A stretch of 64,000 nucleotides of DNA, taken from NCBI RefSeq assembly GCF_004339725.1, contig NZ_SMGK01000001.1:620001-684000 (forward strand). The letters are read 5' to 3'. Within the stretch, counting starts at the first letter, position 1; the number at the start of each line of letters is the position of its first letter. The stretch is from Acidipila rosea. GTDB lineage: Bacteria; Acidobacteriota; Terriglobia; Terriglobales; Acidobacteriaceae. This document shows positions 34,101-41,980 of this stretch, piece by piece. The notes beneath the pieces are model-generated. The model was not told the DNA's origin. It saw only the letters and a list, made by a program, of their open reading frames with translations, and searched no databases. The position numbers and the translations under genes were made by a program.

Positions 34101-34560
34101 TCACGTTGCGACCGTTCGTTGCGAGCTGCGTTACCTGCTTACCAGATATGAGGTCGCTGACCTGATTGGTTTCGGCCTGTAGCTGCAAAGCGGATGCTTT
34201 GACCGTGACAGTTTCTCCTTGGCTGCCTATGTTGAGACTGATGTCACGCTTGAGCGTCTGTGCAATGTTGAGCACGATGTCCGTAGCAGAGTATGTCTTA
34301 AAGCCGGGGGCATGGACACTCAGCGTGTAGTGACCTGTATTGAGATTTGAAAAGTTGTAGATACCTGAGTCGTTGGAAATACTTGTCCGCGTATCTCCCG
34401 TACCTACATTCGTCATCGTGACTGATGCCTTAGGGATTGCTGCACCGGAAGGATCTGTTACCGTTCCGCTTACCACTGCATTCTCCTGTGCCATTGCGCA
34501 GAAGGACAGACACAGGATCGTCAATATAAGTCCGATCAGTCGAATTGCCTGGATTTTCAT
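31150..34560 (-). CDS. Oar-like TonB-dependent outer-membrane receptor (first of two)
   Basis: A 1136-residue outer-membrane protein. Signal peptide MKIQAIRLIGLILTILCL, then a carboxypeptidase-regulatory-like Ig domain (VSGTVTDPSGAAIPKASVTM) at about 25-105, a plug with ISFSGTRPSHNVYMIDGGE, and a barrel rich in aromatic and Asn residues. The last residue is Phe, as in BAM substrates. I chose ATG 34560, with CAGGAGAC upstream; the longer ORF from 34599 starts 13 residues earlier. Such receptors are abundant in acidobacteria and probably import glycans or other large substrates; the ligand is unknown. A TPR gene follows. Confidence 0.9.
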   Translation of the reverse strand: MKIQAIRLIGLILTILCLSFCAMAQENAVVSGTVTDPSGAAIPKASVTMTNVGTGDTRTSISNDSGIYNFSNLNTGHYTLSVHAPGFKTYSATDIVLNIAQTLKRDISLNIGSQGETVTVKASALQLQAETNQVSDLISGKQVTQLATNGRNVTQLAILGMGVSTNDAAFDGVNALTSGNSISFSGTRPSHNVYMIDGGELNDRGCGGCFGILPSLDALSQFKTLDSNYTPDYGIGSGGQIIMVLRSGTSSFHGGLWEFNRNDAFDANNYISKLEGQSKPELRLNIFGGNLGGPLFIPRIYNENRKKTFFFVNEEGRRLIVGSAPTVTPTVPASDFPVAGQPLVYTPPSNGVVPVVPATQDPARLALYKADGLTPGQPFPNNTIPANLIDQNAVLFMGTGVIPKPNASNGTNSFITSVKQPTYVREDLVRIDHNINDKLQLMGHYIHDAVSQTYVPPLWSNDSYPTVGSSMENPSWSAVIQLTQLISPSVLNETSFDYDGNKIHLNPTGTFAQPSGWGAQGYFSGNNALNRLPEIDLGAPYGTNWSSSYFPWHNAAEDYQVRDDLSWTKGRHNFKFGVSYMRFIKNQGLQANTQGTYGFTTPSFSGDSYVNFLLGDASSYSQLQSLNQDHWVNNTYSGYANDNWNITSRLTLNLGLRYDGLPHAFERYNRFANFIPGDYSAANAPQFNSDGSLNPNGPGFSTPAGFTTPFYLNGMQLAGVNGFPRGAVRNYYGTIMPRVGFAWNVGPDSKTVLRGGFGLFYERVQGNDVYNAGLNPPFAFQPSANNVYFSDPHISALTGTASTSYYYPASLTNLAYNYKLPATAQYSLGLQREIVPSVIGVLQYVGTTGWHQDDNRDINTLPLNSPFRQGVASGTVNPNPVRQFPGYSNITQEEVATNSRYNSLQAGLRMEEKHGLTMQLAYTWSHELDVTSSDLVTVSNPFNLRYDFGSGSLDRRNIFNANFIYALPFFMHAQNALLRSGLGGWEISDVTVAESGTPVNVTYSPDVIGLGGGTTNRPNFFGMARGPKTQKQFFNTAAFSAPVAPWAGGANEGFGNARKDTIVGPGTFNFNLALFKSFNLTSDAAGPSFQFRLETFNTFNHTQFLGIDTGFTDSTFGQVTTAQDPRVLQLGAKLLF

Positions 34561-35037
34561 CACATGTCTCCTGAAATATTCAATGTCATTTCTACGCAAT
34601 AACTATTTTCTAAAACCAAAGGCATGATTGAGCAGACAGGAAAATCAATGGGGAAACATTTACCAGTACCTGGTGGAGCGCAGGTAAATCGACCGTAAAT
34701 CTGCTAATTACCTCTATATTTTTTTAGGTTCTGCTTTGCAGACTTCCGACCGCGTGGAAAAGGTATTCCCAGATTAAAAGCCTTGTCAAGCTTTCACTGA
34801 AAAATTCTGGAAAGAGAAAAGTTATCCAGAAAGTCATTAAGGAGATAGTTTCTGTAAGGGTTCAACTAAAGAAGTCAGTAAGAGGCCGAATCCTCTAATT
34901 TGCGAGAAGGTCAGAGCTGGGAAAGTGAGCGAAGAAATGCGGTGCAAAAGAACGGGCGGGAAGTTCAGCCGTTCTGCGACGGAACCTAATTCTCCGCCTT
35001 CAGCTTTCACAAGGAGGGGTCGAGCAATCCCGGCTGA
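34561..35037. other. 477-base noncoding interval between receptor and ADOP genes
   Basis: No convincing gene is present. It is AT-rich and holds the leader and probable promoter of the minus-strand receptor gene (GGAG at about 34570) and the end region of the ADOP permease. It contains an inverted repeat at 34658-34689. A T-run lies near 34730 on the plus strand without a stem. An ORF from 34925 into the permease gene is antisense and rejected. Confidence 0.6.
34658..34689. promoter_or_regulatory. Inverted repeat upstream of the first TonB receptor
   Basis: ATTTACC and GGTAAAT are separated by 18 bases, and an inner pair ACCAG-TAC-CTGGT sits inside the left half. It lies about 100 bases upstream of the receptor start. 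It could be an operator; no regulator is nearby. Short arms make chance occurrence possible. Confidence 0.3.
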
Positions 35038-37599
35038 CTATTCGATCCTTAGTGCGGTGACTGGATTGATGGACGCAGCTCTCAGGGCAGGTACGATGCT
35101 GGCGAGAAGGGCGCAGGCGCCGAGCGCAGTGACTGCTACCGCGAGAGTCAGCGGGTCCCAACCCTTTACCTGGTAAAGCTGGGCTGCAATCAGCCGTGCG
35201 CATCCGATCGAAACTGGGATGCCGATCATCAGACCTATAAGGACCTGCAGAAATGCTCCCCGAAGCACGAGGCGAACAATGCTGATTCGGTTTGCACCCA
35301 GCGCCATGCGAACGCCAATCTCACTCGTGCGCCGCTCAACCATATAGGCTGTCACTCCATACAGTCCAACTGCGGCCAGGATCAGCGCCAGAACTCCGAA
35401 AAGCCCCGTCATCTGTGCAACGGTGCGTTGCTGGTCAAGCCTGTTCGCAACCTGTTCCTGCATGGTCTGGATACTGATGATGGTTAGATTGGGATCCACA
35501 TCCGCGAAAATGCGACGTACCTGCGGCTCCACACCAGTCATGCTTCCACGTAACTGCAACACTACGCTTTGTATGAGGTGCGTACGATCATCGATCATCT
35601 GCATCATCGGTGTGTTGTAGTGCACATGCTGCGCGAGAGGCACAAAGAACAAGGGCCTTTTCCAGTGACCGCTGGGATCGGTGTAGTTCGCATCGCGCAC
35701 AACGCCCACAATCTCAAAGGTTCCGCTGTATTGCACTTTGTCCAGGCCAAAGTGCGTACCAATTGGTTCCTCTCCCTTTTTAAAGAACTTGCGTACAAAG
35801 GATTCGTCGACGACTGCGATATTTTGCGTAGCCGCTGTGTCCTGCTCGGTGATGCTGCGGCCGCGGAGAATATGTTCTCCCATCAGTTCAAGATAGCCCG
35901 GGCTGACGTGATCCCACGAGGAACCCTGATCTTCACTCACGTTAGGAGTGCCATGCCCATCGCGAACTATCATTTCGCCCCAGTTATCAGTGAATGGGGT
36001 GTAAAGCGCGAGGGCTGCATGCTCTACTCCTGGAATATGCGAGAGTCGGTCCTGCAACTCGCGATAGGTTGCGTCCAGTTTGTCTGAAGAGTAGCTGGAG
36101 AACGGTGTATTGACAGTGATACTTACACGATGATCTATCTCAAAGCCAAAATCCTGGTGCTCCATCTTTTGCAAACTTCGCGTGAGGAGTCCAGCCCCGG
36201 CGAGCAGGACAATGGAGAGAGTCGCCTGCACCACCACCAGAATCTTCTGCGGCATCGCAGAACTGTCACGTGTGCTGCGATTAGCGCCTCTCAATGCTTC
36301 AGCAGGGTTGTTGCGTGAGTTCAACCAAGCCGGCACGGCGCCGAAGAGCAGCCCCGTCACCAGCGACAAGCCAAATGCAAAAGCAAGAATTGGCAGCGAG
36401 GGAGAGGCATCGATCGGCACAAAGTGAGCGCTATGAAAAGCGAGCGCGACAATGACTTTCACTCCCAAATAAGCGATCAGCATCCCAGCGGCTCCGCCGA
36501 GCAGGGAGAGGACGACGCTTTCAGTAAGAGACTGACGCAGGAGCCTTTTTCGTGAAGCTCCGAGCGCGAGACGAACCGAGGTTTGCGAGCTTCGTGCTGC
36601 TCCTCGCGCCAGCAGTAGGTTTGCGATATTTGCACAGGCGATTAGTAGTACCAAGCAGCAGACACTGAGGAGAATTCGCAAACTATCGGCATATCCCTCC
36701 CTCATTTCTCCTACTCCGGAGCCTGCCGATATCAGTTTGATGTTCTGCTTGGGCAGCATCGCCTTGATCTGTGGCAGATATTCCTTCATGTCTGTGGTAA
36801 CAAAATCTGTCACCAGCCACTGTCGCAGAATAGAGGTAAAACGCGAGTCAAGTCCTGCGATAGTAGCTCCAGAGTGCAGTCGCCCAATCACACGCAGCCA
36901 TGCGTTCGTCTCCTTCAGAATGGAATCTTTTCCTAGGAGCAGCGGTTCTTGCTGAATTGGCACAAACAGTTGCGGCGGATCGCTGCGCAACGTTTCCCCA
37001 TAAAAACCCGGAGGCGTAATTCCGACGATGGTGAAGGGATGTCCATCGAGCATAAAGCTTGAGCCGATGATCCTGGGATCCGCACCATATTCCTGTTGCC
37101 ACGCGCGATAGCTGAGCATGGCTGCTGACGGAGCCGATTGCTGATCGTCAGCAGGCGTCAGTGTTCTGCCTGTAAAAGCACTCACTCCGAAGGTAGCAAA
37201 GTAGTTTCCAGAGACGAACTCGCTCCGTAGTGGCTTTGCTTGCTGATTCGTTCCACTGCGTCGTACGCTGAACTGCGATCGGCCCGCCTGGAACGCCGCG
37301 AGCTGATCGAATTCTGGCGCTGCATCCTTGAATCGCTGATAAAGCTGATAGGAATACATCCCCCAGTTATCCTGAGGGCCACCTTCTACGCAGCAGTCAT
37401 TGCCTGCGCCAACGCGAAAGAGGGTGGATGGATCGGCGACCGGCAGCGACTTCAACATCACCGTGTGGATGAGCGAAAAAATTGCCGTCGTTGCACCGAT
37501 GCCCAGCGCGAGCGTAAGCATCGCAGTCAGGGTAAAGATGGGCGAAAGCCGCATTTGCCGCAAGGCGTAGGAAATGTCTTGGCGCAGAGTCTGCATCAT
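35038..37599 (-). CDS. ADOP-type ABC transporter permease (duplicated MacB/FtsX)
   Basis: An 853-residue inner-membrane protein made of two tandem MacB-type units, each a periplasmic core plus FtsX-like membrane part. The duplication is plain from two copies of a similar motif: SVRLALGASRKRLLRQS near residue 345 and GVRMALGANRISIVRLV near 750. It begins with a short segment and a first span at about 17-45 (FTLTAMLTLALGIGATTAIF). Typical text is PFTIVGITPPGFYGE. These orphan permeases are a hallmark of acidobacteria and have no ATPase of their own beside them, as here. Whether they transport, or transduce force like MacB, is unknown. Confidence 0.92.
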   Translation of the reverse strand: MMQTLRQDISYALRQMRLSPIFTLTAMLTLALGIGATTAIFSLIHTVMLKSLPVADPSTLFRVGAGNDCCVEGGPQDNWGMYSYQLYQRFKDAAPEFDQLAAFQAGRSQFSVRRSGTNQQAKPLRSEFVSGNYFATFGVSAFTGRTLTPADDQQSAPSAAMLSYRAWQQEYGADPRIIGSSFMLDGHPFTIVGITPPGFYGETLRSDPPQLFVPIQQEPLLLGKDSILKETNAWLRVIGRLHSGATIAGLDSRFTSILRQWLVTDFVTTDMKEYLPQIKAMLPKQNIKLISAGSGVGEMREGYADSLRILLSVCCLVLLIACANIANLLLARGAARSSQTSVRLALGASRKRLLRQSLTESVVLSLLGGAAGMLIAYLGVKVIVALAFHSAHFVPIDASPSLPILAFAFGLSLVTGLLFGAVPAWLNSRNNPAEALRGANRSTRDSSAMPQKILVVVQATLSIVLLAGAGLLTRSLQKMEHQDFGFEIDHRVSITVNTPFSSYSSDKLDATYRELQDRLSHIPGVEHAALALYTPFTDNWGEMIVRDGHGTPNVSEDQGSSWDHVSPGYLELMGEHILRGRSITEQDTAATQNIAVVDESFVRKFFKKGEEPIGTHFGLDKVQYSGTFEIVGVVRDANYTDPSGHWKRPLFFVPLAQHVHYNTPMMQMIDDRTHLIQSVVLQLRGSMTGVEPQVRRIFADVDPNLTIISIQTMQEQVANRLDQQRTVAQMTGLFGVLALILAAVGLYGVTAYMVERRTSEIGVRMALGANRISIVRLVLRGAFLQVLIGLMIGIPVSIGCARLIAAQLYQVKGWDPLTLAVAVTALGACALLASIVPALRAASINPVTALRIE

Positions 37600-37699
37600 G
37601 TGTCTCTGACGACCAATACGGCAAAGAAGGGAAGATGGTTCCCTGAATCACAACTTGTCTTTCTGCGCTATTCTGAGCGCCTGACATCTGCTTGCTAGG

Positions 37700-39406
37700 T
37701 CAGGCCAGGGTCAGCTCGATCGACTTCGCGCCTGGATCGAGCTTTACGATCCGAAAGCTGCAGACCTGCCCGATTCGCAAGGATTCGGGTTGAGGTGCAA
37801 CAGGTGCTGAATTCCCCTTCCAGCGAGCTTTCAGCAGAGAGGTCAAGGAAGTCAGGTCCGGCTTGCCTTCATTACTTTTCGTCTCCGCGACTACCGGAGC
37901 GCTCGCACCTATCTGGCACGTTGCGCGAACACCTTCGCCGAGTTCTACTGTTGCGAGTCCCGAAGCCTGATCGACGATGCGGCCAGAAACAATGTCCCCT
38001 TCGTGGTGTTCCACCAAATACTCGTCAAGCCCGGTGGGGATAAGCTGCTTCATGCTCAGCTTCACTTGCCGCTTTTCGGTATCGATAGCAAGCACCTGCG
38101 CCTTGACTACCTCTCCGGTTTTCACGGCATCCTGGGGATGATTGAGGTGTCGGTCGGCACTGATCTCGCTAATGTGCACAAGCCCCTCGACGCCTTCCGT
38201 TAACTGCACAAATGCGCCGAATTTCATCAGCCGCGTTACAGGGCCTTCGATAGTCGAGCCCACCGGAAATCTCTGAAGCACGTCGGCCCAGGGATCCCCG
38301 AGCGCCTGCTTCAGTCCGAGGGAGAGTCGCCGCTCATCCTGATTTACTGACAGGATCACAGCGTCGACTGTGTCGCCTTCCTTCAAAAGATCGCTCGGCT
38401 TCCGAACTTTCTTCACCCAGGACATTTCTGAGACATGGATGAGACCTTCGATTCCCGGCTCCAGTTCAACAAACGCACCAAAATCCATCAGGCGTGCAAC
38501 CGTTCCGGTGACGCGCTGCCCTATCTTGTATTTCTCCGCGACGACATCCCAGGGATGCGCCTGCAGCTGCTTAAGGCCCAGCGAAATGCGTCTGCTCTCT
38601 GGGTCGATCTTCAACACCTTCACCTGAAGCTGCTGTCCAGCGGAGAGAACCTCTTCCGGGTTGTTCACGCGGCTCCAGGAGATATCGCTCACATGCAGCA
38701 GCCCATCGATCCCGCCAAGATCGACAAAAGCGCCATAGCTGGTAATGCTGCGAACCTGCCCTTTCACCACATCGCCTTCCTTCAGTTCGGAGTACCGGCT
38801 CTGTTCAAGGGAGCGCTGCTCTTCTTCTGCAATCACGCGGCGATCCACGACCACATCTTCTTCGGCTGCGTCAAGCTTGATAATGCGGCAGGTGATCTCC
38901 TGTCCGACAAGCTTCTCCATCTCGCCTGCATCTCGCGCGCCACTGCGAGAGGCCGGCATAAATGCGCGCACGCCGACATCGACGCTAAGACCGCCTTTCA
39001 CCACGGCAGTCACTGTACCGACAATGGCTGATTTCTGAGCGAAGGCTTCCTCGAGCGAAGACCAGTCCGTTGGCTGCGCTATCTTCAGGCGCGAAAGCTC
39101 GTAATAGCCCTCTGCGTTGCGGCCTTTCACTGAGACAGGAAACTTGTCCCCCTGCACTACACCGCTGGCATTGTCGCTGAAGGAGCTGCGCAGTAGAACG
39201 CCCTCTGTCTTGAATCCGATATCCAGGTAAACCGAGTCGGCCGAGATAGACACAACCGTCCCTTCCAGCTGCTTTGCTCCGGCCTCAGTCTTCTGGCTCT
39301 GTTCAAACTGCGAAAGTAGCTCTCCAAAAGACTCGGTTGGCTCAGTGGTGGCTTCAGAAGTGGGTACAGCGGGCAGCAGGGTTTCCGGCAGGTTGGTGTT
39401 TTCCAT
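37700..39406 (-). CDS. rpsA: 30S ribosomal protein S1-like RNA-binding protein
   Basis: A 568-residue protein with six S1 (OB-fold) repeats: three divergent at the N-terminus or C-terminus and three strong ones, e.g. VKGQVRSITSYGAFVDLGGIDG, VTGTVARLMDFGAFVELEPG and IEGPVTRLMKFGAFVQLTEG. It delivers mRNA to the 30S subunit. I chose ATG 39406 (ENTNLPETLLPAV), which gives a normal S1 length; the open frame runs on to 39982 but would overlap tex and extend the protein by an unlikely 192 residues. It is divergent from tex, with 162 bases between starts. The sixth repeat is degenerate. True S1 and close paralogues cannot be separated from sequence alone. Confidence 0.88.
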   Translation of the reverse strand: MENTNLPETLLPAVPTSEATTEPTESFGELLSQFEQSQKTEAGAKQLEGTVVSISADSVYLDIGFKTEGVLLRSSFSDNASGVVQGDKFPVSVKGRNAEGYYELSRLKIAQPTDWSSLEEAFAQKSAIVGTVTAVVKGGLSVDVGVRAFMPASRSGARDAGEMEKLVGQEITCRIIKLDAAEEDVVVDRRVIAEEEQRSLEQSRYSELKEGDVVKGQVRSITSYGAFVDLGGIDGLLHVSDISWSRVNNPEEVLSAGQQLQVKVLKIDPESRRISLGLKQLQAHPWDVVAEKYKIGQRVTGTVARLMDFGAFVELEPGIEGLIHVSEMSWVKKVRKPSDLLKEGDTVDAVILSVNQDERRLSLGLKQALGDPWADVLQRFPVGSTIEGPVTRLMKFGAFVQLTEGVEGLVHISEISADRHLNHPQDAVKTGEVVKAQVLAIDTEKRQVKLSMKQLIPTGLDEYLVEHHEGDIVSGRIVDQASGLATVELGEGVRATCQIGASAPVVAETKSNEGKPDLTSLTSLLKARWKGNSAPVAPQPESLRIGQVCSFRIVKLDPGAKSIELTLA

Positions 39407-39568
39407 GGCGATATACCATTTTGGCACGTGCTGCGGGCGGAGGAAAACCTCACCTTCGATAGTTTCGATTTGCGCCAGCGGCTGATGCCTGCGCAGCCAT
39501 GGCCTGAGGCAAGCGCCTCCCGTCAGGATTTCCTCACCCATCGCAATTACTATGAGCAAAGACCTCCC

Positions 39569-41833
39569 ATGACCGATACAAATTCTCTCCCTCCTGAAAT
39601 TCTTGTCCACATTGCTCAAACTCTCGGGCTCCCCATGCGCGGCATTCTGGCCGTCATCGAGTTGCTCGACCAGGGTGGAACCGTCCCTTTCATCGCCCGC
39701 TATCGCAAGGAGGCGACGGGGAATCTGGACGAGGTCCAGATTCGCAACATCGAGGAAAAGCGTGCCTACTTCAGCGAACTGGTGGAGCGCCGCGCGACCA
39801 TCCTTTCTTCCATTGCCGAACAAGGCAAGCTGACAGAGGAACTCAAGACACGCATCGAGGCCACTCTCGACAAGAGCGAGCTCGAAGATCTTTACCTGCC
39901 GTATCGGCCCAAGCGACGCACCAAGGCGACTATCGCTCGTGAAAAGGGTCTGGAGCCCCTCGCGCGTTATATCTGGTCGCAAGAGACCTCTGCCGATTCG
40001 CTGGAGAGTCTCGCTGCTGGCCTTGTGAATGCTGAACTTGGCGTCTCCACGGTGGACGAAGCGTTAGAGGGCGCACGCCACATCATTGCTGAATGGATCA
40101 GCGAAGATGCAGACCTGCGCAAGGCCCTGCGTCAGCTCATGTTCGAGGAGGGCGTCGTCATCAGCCGCAAGGCCGTTGACGCAGTAGATGAGCAGGAAAA
40201 ATTCAAGATGTATTACGAATACAGGGAGCCGGTGAAATCGATTCCCTCGCATCGCATGCTGGCCATCCGCCGCGGCGAAAGCGAAAACATACTTTACTTC
40301 CTCATTGAGCTCGAACAGGAGCGGCCACTTGCTCTGATGCGAAAACACAGCCTGCACCGGCAAGGTGATTGGACCGCAAATCTCGAGCTGGCAATCGAAG
40401 ACTCCTGGCAGCGCCTATTGAATTCCTCTATTCAGGGAGAGGTTCGCTTTGAGCTGAAGAAGCGTTCCGATGCAGAGGCGATTCAGGTCTTTCGTGACAA
40501 TCTCTATAACCTGCTTCTTGCTCCGCCAGCCGGTCCTATCTCTGTTCTCGGCATTGATCCCGGCCTCCGCACAGGATGCAAAATCGCTGTCGTAGATGAA
40601 ACCGGCAAGCTTCTGGCTCATGATGTAATTTATCCCCATACCTCGAAGAACGGTATTGCCGAGGCCGCCAGAAAAGTCGAAGCACTGCTTCAGAAGCACA
40701 CCATTCGCGCCATCGCCATCGGCAATGGTACAGCTTCCCGTGAAACTGACGCCTTTGTCCGCGACTTCCTGCGAGAAAAGGGAATCCAGGACATATTTTC
40801 CGTCACCGTCAGTGAGTCAGGTGCCAGCGTCTACTCCGCTTCTGAAATCGCCCGCCAGGAGTTTCCTGATCTTGACCTGACCGTGCGTGGCGCCATCTCC
40901 ATTGCTCGCCGTCTACAGGACCCGCTTTCCGAATTGGTGAAGGTCGACCCCAAATCCATCGGCGTGGGCCAGTACCAGCACGATGTAGACCAGCGCCAAC
41001 TGCAGGAGTCGCTGGAGAGCGTAATCGAGAGCTGCGTCAACCGCGTCGGCGTAGATCTGAATACTTCTTCCTGGACGCTGCTGCGCTACATCGCCGGCAT
41101 CACAGAGCGTACCGCGCTGAACCTCGTAGCTTATCGCGATCAGCACGGACGCTTCCGTTCGCGTACACAAGTGCTCGAGGTATCGGGCATCGGCCCTAAG
41201 ACCTTTGAGCAGGCTGCGGGCTTCCTCCGCATTCGCAATGGAGACAATCCACTCGACATGACGGCAGTTCACCCTGAGTCTTATCCTGTCGTGGAGCAGA
41301 TTGCGCAATCGCTGCAGGCGCCTGTTGAGGAAATTATTCGCAATCCTCAGCTACTTGAACGGCTCGATCGCAACCAGCTTTCTGCAGGCTCATTTACTCT
41401 GAACGACATCCTCGAGGAACTCCGCAAGCCAGGACGCGATCCGCGGGACACATTCGTGGCGCCCATTTTCCACGATCAGGTCCGCGAAATTTCTGACGTG
41501 CAAGAGGGGATGGTCTTAGAGGGCGTCGTGACTAACGTGACAAAATTTGGTGCATTCGTCGACATCGGAGTGCATCAGGACGGACTGGTTCATATAAGCG
41601 AACTATCCGATCGCTTCATCAAGGAGCCGTCTGAAGCGGTTAAAACCGGACAGATCGTTAAGGTCAAGGTGCTGAGCGCCGATACGAAAACGAAGCGAAT
41701 TGCGCTGTCCATCAAGGCTCTCCTTGCACCATCTTCACGTCCGGCTGCGAAGTCCAGTAAGCCTGCTCCAAAACCGCAACCAACACTGAATGAAAAGCTG
41801 TCTGCCCTTTCTACGAAGTGGAAGGTGCGATAA
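39569..41833 (+). CDS. tex: Tex-like RNA-binding transcription accessory protein
   Basis: A 754-residue Tex family protein, which binds RNA and affects transcription. The order is an N-terminal HTH-like helical region (LPMRGILAVIELLDQGGTVPFIARYRKEATG near residue 20-50), a YqgF/RuvC-like domain with IDPGLRTGCKIAVVDETG near 325, helix-hairpin-helix elements (TLLRYIAGITERTALNLVAYR near 500), and a C-terminal S1 domain (VLEGVVTNVTKFGAFVDIGVHQDGLVHISEL near 650). I chose ATG 39569 for MTDTNSLPPE; the frame extends upstream to 39428. It shares the S1 domain type with the divergent neighbour. Confidence 0.95.
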   Translation: MTDTNSLPPEILVHIAQTLGLPMRGILAVIELLDQGGTVPFIARYRKEATGNLDEVQIRNIEEKRAYFSELVERRATILSSIAEQGKLTEELKTRIEATLDKSELEDLYLPYRPKRRTKATIAREKGLEPLARYIWSQETSADSLESLAAGLVNAELGVSTVDEALEGARHIIAEWISEDADLRKALRQLMFEEGVVISRKAVDAVDEQEKFKMYYEYREPVKSIPSHRMLAIRRGESENILYFLIELEQERPLALMRKHSLHRQGDWTANLELAIEDSWQRLLNSSIQGEVRFELKKRSDAEAIQVFRDNLYNLLLAPPAGPISVLGIDPGLRTGCKIAVVDETGKLLAHDVIYPHTSKNGIAEAARKVEALLQKHTIRAIAIGNGTASRETDAFVRDFLREKGIQDIFSVTVSESGASVYSASEIARQEFPDLDLTVRGAISIARRLQDPLSELVKVDPKSIGVGQYQHDVDQRQLQESLESVIESCVNRVGVDLNTSSWTLLRYIAGITERTALNLVAYRDQHGRFRSRTQVLEVSGIGPKTFEQAAGFLRIRNGDNPLDMTAVHPESYPVVEQIAQSLQAPVEEIIRNPQLLERLDRNQLSAGSFTLNDILEELRKPGRDPRDTFVAPIFHDQVREISDVQEGMVLEGVVTNVTKFGAFVDIGVHQDGLVHISELSDRFIKEPSEAVKTGQIVKVKVLSADTKTKRIALSIKALLAPSSRPAAKSSKPAPKPQPTLNEKLSALSTKWKVR

Positions 41834-41880
41834 CGCTCTCAGTCTGAGCGCCCAGTCAGTTTCATCTACAAGCCTTACGG

Positions 41881-41905
41881 CCAGGAGCGGTCCCACCGTT
41901 CCTGG
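41881..41905. terminator. Hairpin between convergent tex and GH106-like genes
   Basis: CCAGGAGCGG, loop TCCCA, CCGTTCCTGG: a 10-base-pair stem with one G-T wobble, located between the convergent stops at 41833 and 41981. No T-run follows in either direction. It is probably a bidirectional transcription end. Confidence 0.45.
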
Positions 41906-41980
41906 GCGGCTCCCTTTGTGCTAAGCGAGGAGCTCCTGATTTGTTGCCATTCATGCTGTGTGGGGAGCCACAGCTACTCC

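Noticed and set aside
34925-35176. Plus-strand ORF at the end of the ADOP gene
   Set aside because: Antisense to a well-supported permease gene, arginine-rich composition typical of a shadow frame.
39428-39982. N-terminal extensions of tex (from 39428) and of the S1 gene (to 39982)
   Set aside because: They overlap each other on opposite strands and give lengths beyond those of the families; normal starts exist at 39569 and 39406.
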